Source: Eukaryota sp. TZLM1-RC
Taxonomy: Eukaryota; Metamonada: BaSk clade
NCBI GenBank assembly: GCA_040285825.1
Contig: JAUPSS010000009.1
Coordinates: forward strand, 496,001-560,000
Direction of reading: 5' to 3'
Length of the DNA: 64,000 bases
In this document: piece after piece, positions 1 through 10,500 of the stretch
Numbering within the stretch: the stretch's first letter is position 1
Layout: every line of letters starts with the position of its first letter
Position numbers and translations under genes: made by a program
Notes under the pieces: model-generated
Told to the model about the DNA's origin: nothing
Seen by the model: only the letters and a program-made list of their open reading frames with translations
The model's database searches: none

Positions 1-600
1 GACAGGCGAAAAGGTGAGGGGGTCGTCTGGGAAGTGTAGGCGATGGCCATTAGTGAAAAAGATCTGAGAGAGAAACAACATAGAAAGAGGAATAAAAAGA
101 GGGCGACAGATCAACCAAGCAGAGAATTGGAGCAATTTAGTAAAGAACGTAGGAGAAGAGAAGGGGGTAAGGGACTGTCCAACAATAAAGGAAAGATAGA
201 TGATTGTACCACACAAAATGGCACACAGAAAGATCAGAAACGAAGCAAGGGATAGGTTGGAGCTCCAGATATCCTGTAGTAACGAATAACGAAGGTATTT
301 GAGGAAGTTAAAGGGATAAAGAGAGTCATTCTGTGAATTGAGTAGTACAGCATGGGGAACAATTACAAAGAATAAGAGTTGAGCACATTCAAGAAGGGTG
401 AATATCGTCTGTCTTTTATTGAGGCGAAGTGGATTGTTCGAAAGTAGCTCACAGACTGAAAAGACAGGCTGTAGTGCCCCTGAAACCGACATTCAGGCCG
501 TGGATCACACTCAAAATGAAAGATGAATTTGTGAATTCTCCCAATTATTTCTGAATTAATTTTAGATTTATTCAAAACCTATAAATCAACATCTAAAAAA
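1..600. other. 5' edge, no supported gene
   Basis: This stretch is purine-rich and holds only short unrecognised open frames, such as a very basic 70-residue frame at 43-255 rich in Lys, Arg and Glu with no family features. I see no RNA gene, mobile-element end or regulatory site I can support. Confidence 0.5.
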
Positions 601-1500
601 TCCGTCTCAGAAATATTTAATGTTTTTGAAAACTTGGATTTTACTGTACGTCTTAGCTTGGGTAAGAAAAAAAATCCCGTTTTTGGGAACTTTCTAATTG
701 ATCTTATTGAAAATAGCACAAGTTGTCTCATTGCCCAGATTCCAAGTGCTTATAGTTTATTGTAAAATGATCATCAATGGACATCTGCCTTAAGAATGAG
801 GTGTTGATTTGGCCGTGCAGTGTGACAAAATGATTTGATTTGTCGTTGTGCTATCAATCTGAATCATTTATTGAATTGCAAATTTAATAATAGATATCGC
901 TCAGTTGTTCACGATGCTGTCATAGATCAACTATTTGCTATGTGCAAAAAATCATCACATTGAAGCTCTTGTTAAGCCATTTGTAAGTAAGTTGTCACCC
1001 AAAAATGAAGATGAAAATACTTTTGGGAAACGCCGTGCTGATTTAATTACTCCTGGATCTCATGATGTGATCAAAGTGGCTGTTGTTGCCAATGTTGATG
1101 TTTTTAAGGATTCAGCAATTGATTTTGCTAAAAAAGACGAAATTCCGCTTTGCTTGGTTGGAAAGACCAAAATGAACAAATTCAATGAACCCTTATCTCA
1201 GCTAGAACGTGTTGAGCATGTAAAGTATCAGCTTGTTCCATTTGCTGTTTCTCTTTTTGGGAACATTGCACTATCTTGCATTAAATTTCTCCAAGGTTTC
1301 CGAAGTTTAATAAAAGAAAGAGCAGCAAAAGAACTGAACTTCAATTTCTAGCACAATATAATTGTTTTCAGTATTCTCAAAGCAATTCCAGAAATTTTGA
1401 CCAAAGCACTGTTACAATTAGGAATAGAGTATGAAAATCGCGCATTGAAGAGATTTGATGATGTTGATGCGTGTATTGAGGATATTGAGTTCTAGTTTTT
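600..1500 (+). mobile_element. LINE family A, 3' fragment with REL endonuclease-like domain
   Basis: This is a 5'-truncated, decayed copy of a non-LTR retrotransposon. Its upstream part matches, with stops, the finger and His/Cys region of the better copy at 60.5-61.4 kb. From 935 the frame runs 138 codons and carries the motif order KRRAD, then a DV-rich strand, then a Lys-containing strand (KMNKFNEPLS). That order fits the PD-(D/E)XK restriction-like endonuclease at the C terminus of R2/NeSL-like LINEs. In this copy the expected DVVTVDV reads VVANVDV, so the nuclease is probably dead. The 3' tail ends near 1500 after GAGTTCTAG. Family assignment rests on motif order and on similarity among copies inside this window. 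Confidence 0.7.
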
Positions 1501-1599
1501 TGTGGAATGTATTGTCACAGTTAGATATAAATACTGTTTTTCAAAACGGACAGTTTTTTGAATGATTTTTAAATAATGGTTCAAGAAAAAAAATGAAAA

Positions 1600-1930
1600 T
1601 ATTTAAGATCGTAAGAGAGATAAATATACTGAGATATTAAATGATTTAAATAAGAACCTTTATTCGAAGTTTTCGTTTGTTCCTTTTGCCTTTTCGATTT
1701 TTGGCAACATTGGACAATCCGCAATGAATTTCATCAATGATTTTGGTAATTTATGTCGTTCAAGTGGTAAGAATTTTGCAGAGAATTTATGGAAAAATCG
1801 TATCATTTTCGCTTTGTACAGAAGTGTTCCCAAGTACTTGAGTTTAATGATGTCTAAACTTTATAAGGATTCATCAAGAGTTGGCGTGGAGAATTTAGTT
1901 TCTTATGTGTTTTAGTTTGTTTTGTTTTTA
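1600..1930 (+). mobile_element. LINE family A2, 3'-end fragment
   Basis: This short fragment encodes the extreme C terminus of a LINE polyprotein, with the recurrent phrases FVPFAFSIFGNIGQSA and LWKNRIIFALYRSVP. The same phrases occur at 27.0-27.6 kb (minus) and 43.7-44.0 kb (plus). It lacks reverse transcriptase and the nuclease core, so it is a dead 5'-truncated insertion. The related position in family A reads VPFAVSLFGNI, so A2 looks like a sister subfamily. Confidence 0.65.
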
Positions 1931-1979
1931 TTTGATTCTTTATATAAAATATTTAATTACTTATTTTGACGATTTATTA

Positions 1980-2080
1980 TTGTATTTATTGAATTTGGAC
2001 ACTTAATTAAATTACCTCAATACTAATGGGACGACTATCATTGAACCAAGATTTCCTCTACAAAATCTTGATCTATTATT
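1980..2080 (-). mobile_element. LINE family B 3' tail, minus orientation
   Basis: The stretch carries the family-B terminal sequence, including ACTAATGGGACGACTATC, seen in the same orientation at the ends of the copies near 32.5 and 48.1 kb. Only about 100 bp remain. It faces a plus-oriented copy of the same tail immediately to the right, making an imperfect inverted repeat. Confidence 0.7.
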
Positions 2081-2094
2081 ATATAGTATTATGA

Positions 2095-2260
2095 CGCTCT
2101 TGAATTCAATTTTCCATAAAACATAAATTACCTCGGTTTTTCAATCGAATTAGAGAAGCTTCAGCTAAACAGCATGCATATCAAGATTTTTTAGAGGAAA
2201 TCTTGGTTCAATGATTTTAGTCCCATTAGTTATGAAATAATTTAATTGTGTATGTTCAAT
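2095..2260 (+). mobile_element. LINE family B 3' tail, plus orientation
   Basis: This is the same family-B 3' end in the opposite orientation: GATTTTTTAGAGGAAATC, then a tail ending with TCCCATTAGT near 2230. Together with 1980-2080 it forms two 5'-truncated tails placed head to head. It ends about 50 bp upstream of the kinase start codon, so it may overlap that gene's promoter. Confidence 0.65.
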
Positions 2261-2314
2261 AAGTATTCTTTTTGATAAAAAACCCACCTAGCAATCTTTT
2301 CGTTATCCTTTTTC

Positions 2315-3365
2315 ATGCCATCTTCTTCGTCCTCTAAGCGGATTGGATCATATGTCTTAGGTCCTAAACTTGGTGAGGGTACCTTTGGTTGTGTTCGAAA
2401 GGCCGTCCATCAACCTACAAATTCTAAAGTGGCCATCAAGTTCTTGGAGAAGTCCAAGATTGTTGATAAAGCTGATGTTAAAAGGATAACGCGAGAGATA
2501 CATATTCTACACTCTCTCAGCCATCCACATGTAGTACGATTACTTGAAGTTATTGACTCTACTAGCCATCTTTACTTAGTTACAGAATACTGCAGTGGCG
2601 GAGAACTGTTTGACTATATAGCAATTAAACGTCGTCTCGATGAAGCGGAGGCATGTAAATTGTTTCGTCAGTTAGTTGAGGGTGTGGACTACTGTCATCG
2701 CAAAAAGGTCTATCACCGAGACTTAAATTTGGAGTATGTTGCATTATTTCGGCACTAATCACATAAACGTCCTGGTGGATTCTGAGAGGAACATTAGGAT
2801 AATCAACTTTGGTCTATCCAACAGTATTAACACTATTAACGGTAATGAGATGCTTAAAACTGCTTGTGGATCACCTTGCTATGCTAGCCCTGAGATGATT
2901 GCCGGATCACGGCATCATGGGAAATCTATTGATATTTGGTCTTGTGGCATCATTCTCTTTAGTATGTTGTGTGGTTATCTTCCTTTTGAAAATCCTTCCA
3001 TTCCCAATTTGTATTCAAAGATTCTCTCTGGCACCTTCACAATTCCGTCATTTGTGTCATCTGAAGCCAGTGATCTTATTAGGAAACTCTTAACCGTGGA
3101 CCCTCAACGCCGTTGCACTATTGATGGAATTCGAAATCACCCTTGGCTTAACAAATTTAACCAAGTCTTTGTTCCTCAAGAAGACGATCCTGATGAAGTC
3201 TTGGATGAAGATATTCTGAGAGAATTAACCTCAATAGGTATAGACTCTGAACACGTCGTTTCTTCTCTTGAAAGCAAACAGTTCAACTCTGCAACTACTG
3301 CCTATATGCTCTTGAGTGCAAAGAAAAGAAAAGGGCAAAGTATATCGCTTTCCAAAGTAAAGTAG
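2315..3365 (+). CDS. AMPK/SNF1-related Ser/Thr kinase, probable pseudokinase
   Basis: This encodes a CAMK/AMPK-family kinase domain of about 255 residues and a C-terminal UBA-like helical region, 339 residues if the 31-nt intron at 2734-2764 is removed (419 + 601 coding bases, a multiple of three). The glycine loop (GEGTFGCV), VAIK lysine, HRD motif and SPEM activation-segment end are intact. Two catalytic positions are altered: the loop reads HRDLNLEN where the family has HRDLKxEN, and the metal-binding DFG reads NFG (IINFGLSN). Both changes normally abolish or strongly lower phosphotransfer. The intron is needed to restore the LENVLVD strand, yet it ends in CACAT instead of CACAG. Without splicing the frame stops just after HRDLNLE. 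It could be a pseudokinase, a recently dead paralogue or, less likely, a sequence containing several errors. Confidence 0.8.
2734..2764 (+). other. 31-nt intron with GT-AT ends in the kinase gene
   Basis: The donor GTATGTTG follows TTGGA. CTAAT near the 3' end resembles the branch sequence of the other short introns here. Removal gives GAA-AAC-GTC (Glu-Asn-Val), exactly the family sequence. The last two bases are AT, not AG, so one substitution may have destroyed the acceptor. Confidence 0.6.
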
Positions 3366-4560
3366 GTTTTAGTCTATGTATTAATTTTTTTATGTTTTGT
3401 ATATATGTTTAAATTTAGATGGTTCTGTGAACTGGTATTTTATTCAATTTGGATTGAGACAGAAATCATTACATTCAAACTTGCAGTTAGAAAAACAGTA
3501 GGTGATCTCACATTATATGGTAATATTATTTGGAGTGACTGGCAAAACAAAATTCAAATAAAATTACAACTCAAGTTCGGTTTAGTTTTTTGATGTTTTT
3601 GAATGCAATTCATGAATATACCAAACTGTTACAATGACATTCACATTCAAACTGTTGCAATGAAGTAAGCAGAGCGCGCTTTAGTCAAATGGGACATGTA
3701 CAAACATTGAGTCCAACTTTTTGGCATTTGGAGCATTTTGGAAAAATTTGGAGTTTGAAGAACAATTTGGTTGGGAAACTTTGAATGCAATAATGAAGTA
3801 GAATAAGGTGGCAAGGAGCAGTGGAAAGGGTACTAAAGACAGATGACAACACTTGCTTCTGTCTTTGAATTCCTTTGGAATCAGAGTTAGATTTAGATTT
3901 CACTAGTGCTGAGTATCGAGATCAGAGGTGGCTATGAGGAAGAAGTTTCAAAAATGAAAAAAAAAGGATTCTACTTTGCCAAATTTAACTCCATATTAAG
4001 TTCGATTGCCCTCGATGTCAGACCAACCGGTCGTGATGTTCTCAGTTTTGGACAGAGTAGAAAGTAGCAAAACAAGCAGTTGTTCAGGTCCCATCAAAAC
4101 AGAGAGGGAGAGGATAAGGGAGAATTATTCAGATAGCTGATTGGGAAGCGAACATGAGGTAAAAAGGAGAAGGAAACTACAAAAAAACATAGAGTTTAGA
4201 CGGAGTAACAACGACTAGAACAACTAGGCGGTATATCGAGCTGATGTTGATGACCAGTAATAGAGATATAGTGGATATGTATTTGATCCCATTGTGGAAA
4301 TTTGCATTCAAATTGAAATTGCTATAAGCATGTCAAACATCATGATAGACAGCGAGATTATCTTAACTCTTCCCATTCTTCTATCATCATGCAGCAAAAA
4401 AAGAAAAAGGATAACGAGGCTACAGACTCAGTTGCCACCTTCCCCACCAATCTGTTCAAAAAAACAACAACAAAAGAACAGCAGAATTCTTCTTCCCGAA
4501 CTCTTCAGTCGGAAACAGTCATCCTGCTTTACATGAATAAACGGATGGCCGGAGCCTCGA
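3366..4560. other. Intergenic, no supported gene
   Basis: No frame here resembles a known family. A short direct repeat (CAAACTGTT plus CAATGA) occurs near 3625 and 3650. Around 4480-4515 the DNA resembles the Ser/Pro-rich start of the gag-like gene at 27.96 kb, a weak hint of an old fragment of that element. Confidence 0.4.
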
Positions 4561-4915
4561 TTTCCTATCGGAATCGTCGTTCTGATCCTTCCATAGGAAG
4601 AGAGTATTGCACTTTTTTCAGTCATTATGTGAGTCATGATGTGGATGCTACTGAATTAGCCATGGTGACAATAACCTTGGATGTGGGATGTTGTTCTTGT
4701 TTGTATTTTGTTTTACATTGTTGTTACTTTGATGGTTTTCATTTTGTTGATTTATTTGGTTTGAGTACTTGTACTTTGAATATCAGATGCTTTTCCTGTT
4801 TATGTTTTGCTTTGAATTGTTGTCTTGAGTACTTTTACGATACCATTGTGGGTATCGCATCTCCTGCTGCCGATAAATGTGGAAATGCTGAAAAAAATAC
4901 TGAAGAAATGTAATA
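4560..4915 (+). repeat. Dispersed repeat shared with 45.58-45.84 kb (inverted)
   Basis: The stretch from about 4570 to 4720, and patchily to 4910, matches the reverse complement of about 45,580-45,840; shared blocks include TCGTTCTGATCCTTCC and TCAGTCATTATGTGAGTCAT. An open frame across it is cysteine-rich and irregular and I do not consider it a gene. At the other copy the repeat lies just upstream of a frame with a 2A-like motif, so it may be the 5' region of that element. Confidence 0.55.
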
Positions 4916-5189
4916 CTTATGTTGAAAGTTGTTAGTATAGTCTTGGGACCATTAGCATTTGAACACCAAAGAGTCGATAGTACGCAGGTAAAATCTATGA
5001 AGGGGGCTTGATCTCGTTTTTGTCTTTTTCTTTTTGTGCCGACTGTCGTTACTGTTTGTATTGCTGTTATTGTATCGAATTTACTTTTTTTTAATTCTGT
5101 AGCATTTACGCAGACAGTGATTCCGGAGCCTGACACAATGGAAGTCAAAATTGTTTTCACATTTTCAGCGATTTAAGAGAACTTGAAAA

Positions 5190-5960
5190 TGCTCTTAATT
5201 GTTATGCCCCGTAAGTAAGTGCATTCCCGATAATGTACATGGAATACCAGCCAAAACGTTAGTTAATTTGAGGTGTTATGCGAAAAAGTTGCTACAAATA
5301 TTAGCAATGGTTTTTGATGGTCAGGATTTCAATGTTCGTCCAGGTTTAGCCAAAAAGATAATTCTCATTTCGCAAATTTTATAACTTGATTTGCAAATAT
5401 GGATAAATAATTTCTCCAAATCAATTGTTCAATTTTGAACCGTTTATTAATGTCCCAACAAACGTTCATGATGCAGTAAGTAATCAAATCCATTGTATGT
5501 CACAGTCACACAGAATTGTTTCCTTTTTAGTACCATTTCTTCTTGTGTGGTTGATAAAAATGCATTGATTTCATTTGGTCGACATAGAGGTACTTCAATG
5601 CTTGAATGTCTTGACGGGATGACTATCATTGCTGATATGAGATCAACTGATGTGTGTAATAATTCATTTACACCAAGACAAATTGACACCTGTGAAGCAA
5701 AATTGATATCCTTTATTGGCGTATCGCATACTCAATATATCCTTTGTCTACCCAATCATTTCATACATGGCTCGCGTTGACCACTTGCTTTATCTGTCTT
5801 GGATCATTGTGTCGAAATTGTAAAATAACCTTCAGTAAGAATTTTTGACAAACTGTATAGGCAGAACAGTATTGTATATTCAATTTTAAAAGGTGATGTA
5901 CTTTTGATATTTTCCGCTTTATTATTTCTAGGTTGTTTTTGCGAAGAAGAAAGCTCCAGC
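5190..5960 (+). mobile_element. Decayed LINE family C fragment
   Basis: Scattered frames match the C-terminal part of the LINE at 21.5-23.9 kb. The phrase KKLLQILAMVFDGQDFNVRP parallels KKLQQKLSMIFESLDFDVR there, and a later stretch parallels the REL core with a DMRSTDVCN strand. Stops and shifts are frequent, and no reverse transcriptase core remains. Confidence 0.5.
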
Positions 5961-7511
5961 CAATTTTTCCTGACTGGGTTGGGATATAAAGATTGAGATT
6001 TTCAATATTTGTTGTTTAATTATTCGTTGGAATAAGTTAAATTCAGTCAAAAAATGTTTTCATATAAATAGATAAATAAAAATTCTGAATATAATGCAGC
6101 ACGTCTAAGCCATTGGGGGTTTGCCGTTCTAATACGCCCTTTGCAAAAGATCGAATTTAGAAATGTCAAAATGTTTTCCATATTTTTGAACAGTTTATAC
6201 AAAAGAGACTAACAGAAGTAAATGAATAATCCAAGCAAATGACTAAAATGATGAATTCTTTCTACAAGACATTAATCAGTGCTAATTGAACCCATATGTA
6301 ATCCGTAACAGGATTGTTGATCTTGCTGAACCACGAAACTTACCAAATTACGAAACTCTTTGGTAATCAGTACTATCAATTATGGAGTCTTCAAGAAATA
6401 ATTTTGATAGAAATTGTTCTAAAAAAGAAGCGTCTCGATAAGATTTCCACATAACAGTAAGGAAAATGATCAATTACAGCATTATGTAGAGTATTTCCAA
6501 ATATAAAGAATGTTCAAAGTGCAAAATATACGTGGATAGAAGAAATTTTCCATATTGAGAAATCAAATGATTAGTTATTTCATTTGGCCACAAAATCCAA
6601 CGGAAGTGTAATAGTTATTCATTATTCTGCTGAGGCAATATATTCATCTCGACAATTTGAGTCCTAATATGATTAAACATAAAGAAGTAGTTCTATAATT
6701 TTTTCATGGAAAATGTTTAACTGTTTCCTGTTGAAAAAATCAAAGAGTAAACAAAAAATTAACAATGCACAATCAGTTGAAATTGAATCTGCTGGTGAAA
6801 TTTTAAAGAAATTAAATTTATTATTTGTTTTACTATTACATGCAGACTGTGTTCCGTGCAATAGTTAATGGATTCTTGCTGGCATTCATGAGTGTTCTTG
6901 AATCATTTGAAAATAATTTCAAAAACCCGATGGAAATCATTAGTGTTTTTGGACACCTCGTTTAACGCACTTCTTTTTGAGGAATGGAAAAAAGTGATTT
7001 ATCAGAAACAAAATGAACCACAATGAATTCCCATACAATTCCGTATTGGGTGTCGCATTCGAATATGCATTTATTCCAAGAACAAATATTAATGATTAAG
7101 CTATAATTATGGAGATGTTTGGAGTGTTTTTCTTGGCATGGTTCAAAAAATATATTATCAAAGAACTGTATAGTTACGAGGGATTAGGAAGTACAGACTG
7201 TCCTGGTTGGGCAATTGGTTTCAGACATGGACAAACACAAGGATATTTCAAAGAGACTGTTAAATAAACAATTAAAAAAAGAAAAAATATGCACTGTAAT
7301 TTCATTTGATGAATTGTTCTTATGAATAATTTGACAAATTGAAGATCTTTCAAATAATTTTTGAAAGCAAAAATTATGGTTTTTGCCAGGCCAAGGCTTT
7401 CATTCATTTTAACAAGATGATGTTGCAGCTTTTTCAAGTAAAAAGGTACCAAAACTGAAAGAAGTTTCAACAGAAACAATTTATAGAAGGACAATAATAA
7501 AAAAATACCGG
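5960..7511. other. AT-rich intergenic, nothing recognised
   Basis: No frame shows family features and I find no repeat boundary, RNA gene or terminal inverted repeat. The right end is the 3' flank of the large minus-strand gene whose stop codon is at 7512. Confidence 0.4.
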
Positions 7512-10500
7512 CTACTCATACTTTGGCTGATACAGATGGTCTCTACCTTCGAAAACATGCAGATACGAAGCTGGTATCTTTGATAGACAAACCCAGCCTT
7601 TCTTTAAGCGTCTTTTAAGTCTATATAGCTGATTGGGATTTTTTTCTAAATTATAGTAAAACACAAATTCTTGGTTCATTACATGGGAAATGACTGTTGA
7701 AAGGTCTGTGTTCCAAGAAGCATCAGGTTCTTTAAATGACAAATAATTAGTTCGGCACAGTTGGAGATTGGAAACATCTGCTTCTACAAAAGGAGGAGAC
7801 GCCCCTTCAATTTTTCGAGAAGCTCCAGGAGCAGTAAAGTCGACCTCCATGTCATAGTTTCCTACCTTGAATTTGAGCCGTTGACACAGAGCATTGACCT
7901 TATCAAAGCTAGTGATGTTGTATATAAGTTTGGAGTTCTGAAGACTCTTCAGAAATTTATCTGCAGTCGCTTTAACATCAGTCGTTGGGCATGTACAATC
8001 AATATCATTGGCAGTTTGGTTCCCGATTACCCAGTCTCGGACATAGCCACCATATATTTTGCAATCACATTCCCACAGCAAGATATGGCATAAATACTCT
8101 TGAAGACTTTCCCTACAGAGATTATCCAGTAGTGGTCTTTCGCCGGACAACAATCTACTTAATCTAGGATTCTGATTAACACAGTTGGCATTTTGATCTA
8201 CAGCAGAACAACCAGGCATCTTTACAATAACCAAATTTTCCTTCAATTTTCGATAAATTACGGCAGTCAAGATAGACACTAAATTTTGAAGACCAGCTGA
8301 GAGCCTCAAAACAAACTGATTGTTGACATCGTCATGAGCAAAATTAAAAGCGGCTGAGATCTCGACACGAGATACTGAAACTGCTTTCCGAATCATAACT
8401 TTAATATCAAGTCTTACAGAATTGATCAGAGTTGATTGAATTGTAAGTTGTGGATTCGTGATTGCAAAGTTACAAACAACATCTTCTCGTATGTTGTCAT
8501 CATCCAGCCTACGAATTTTACGAACTTTTTGAGACTCCATATTTACTTGGATGGCTTTAGCAAAGTTGATTTGGTACTTTTCTGGTCTCCCAGGGATAGA
8601 GAGATCTATAACTGAATGTCCAGATGATCCACAATAGTCTTTGTACGCATTTTCCAAGGTTTGACGTAGGTAAATATCGAAATTTTTCCACAAATCCCCT
8701 TCTTTGAACTGCCAAATCCCCTTTCCAGAAACATTAACTTTAACCGTCTTCCTTTGAATACGTCGCCGATAGCAAGTTTTAATATTCTTCTGTGTCATAC
8801 TTTCAAAACTGATTAAATAGTCTTGAGTCAAATCATCACGGAGACGAACAATATTAGAGGCAATGAAAGACTTTTTCGCTTCTTTTAAAACATAAAGTGA
8901 CCACTGTGATTCAATAAGTCTAGATAAATTCTCTGTGTAAGCCTTCCACTGCCCACCATCGTCCTGCCAATACCATCTCGCCACTAATTCAAGAGAATGG
9001 TCAGGGTCATAATCACTGACAGAATGCGATTCGAAATGAAAAGGGACCGGAACATTGATGGGTTTGAAAGTAATTTCTCCTTTGGGTATGTCTACCCTGT
9101 CCATTTCTAGAAATAGAAGAGGTAAACAATAGGAAGTTTTAAAGTCTATCGGATTATTCACAACATAACAATAATTGGTAACTTCCTTGAAAATACCACA
9201 AATAGGAAGAATAGCAGCAACAATCATGAATCGACAACCTTTAGCATAGCCCACGGAAATCTCAGGGTTTTCTGAAACTCCAAAATACTAGAATAAGTTG
9301 GAATAAATTACCACAAACCTCGCCAGGTCCATGAACTTGACCCGTTCTGTACCTGGGATCAAAACCATCATAAGCTATCGAACCAACAGATTTGTGTTTA
9401 GTTCCATGCCAAGCAAATTTGACACTTTCAAGACAAGATATTCCTTGCTTCAATACAACTTTGGAAAACCGCTGAATGGCTGGACAACCCAAAGCAAGAC
9501 TTGGATTCCTCATTTTGCGGATTAAGTCTGGTTTAATATTCCACAGCTTTTTGACAAATTCTTCAGCTTTTAAAAACAATTTCTCCAAATGATTATCACT
9601 GGTTTTCTTTAACAAGCCGTATTCGTGGCAAGAAATTCCAGAATGCAAATAATCATTCAAAGCTCCGCAGAAGTGACATTGTCCCAGACCACAAACTTCA
9701 CAGAAACAATATTCATCCATTTTACACATAAGAGATCTGCAATCAAAACTACGGCAAGCAGTGACAGAAGGAAACTTATTAGGAGAGGAAAGAACACACT
9801 GTGCTGTGATTTTGGATATAAGAGATAAGAAATCTTGTCGTTTGCTGAATGTTTTGCGAATGTCGGATAGTGAAACAACTTCATTGCATTTCGGACACTT
9901 AATTGATTGACTAACTGATTGATTGAACTCTAAATGACAGCTGGTCGTTGATTGAACATGATCTAGTAAGCACTGAGTGCAGTGTAGGTGACCACAATGG
10001 AAAAAACGACTGGAGCTGGGACCACGGCAGAAAACACAAAGTTGAGTGGCGAGGTTAGAATCTACTTGGTTGCTGTTGATGAATTCTCTAATGAATTGTT
10101 TCAAACATGTGATAGTGACTTCATTGCGCTTATGCCTTGGCACAAATAGTTCCAAGACGGATTTTAAATAATTAAACTTAATGCATTGTGAGAAATCAGT
10201 ATATCTTGAATTTTCAGTAATAAACATTTCAAATAGACTGAGTGTACCTTTTTTAGAGGAAAACAACGATTTTTGTTTTGGATTGAGTCCAACCAATTCA
10301 AACCTAGTAGCACATTCGGCACTATATTCATTCAGGGTTGACATGAAATGTCCTTGATTAACTTTGTGTCCAAAAATGGAAACCAGTATTTTAAACTTGA
10401 GCTGAGATACTTCAACTTTGACGTTTGCTTCAGACGACCATTTTTGAATAAGACCAGTATCTTTTGCTTCACGAATGAAGTACATTTGAAACACATCTTG

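Noticed and set aside
4389-4913. A 174-codon cysteine-rich open frame
   Set aside because: It overlaps a dispersed repeat whose other copy is in a non-coding orientation with different frames; composition is T/G-rich low complexity.
6090-6140. A GC-richer patch (CCATTGGGGGTTTGCCG) as a possible small RNA or tRNA fragment
   Set aside because: No foldable cloverleaf or flanking promoter elements could be traced by eye.
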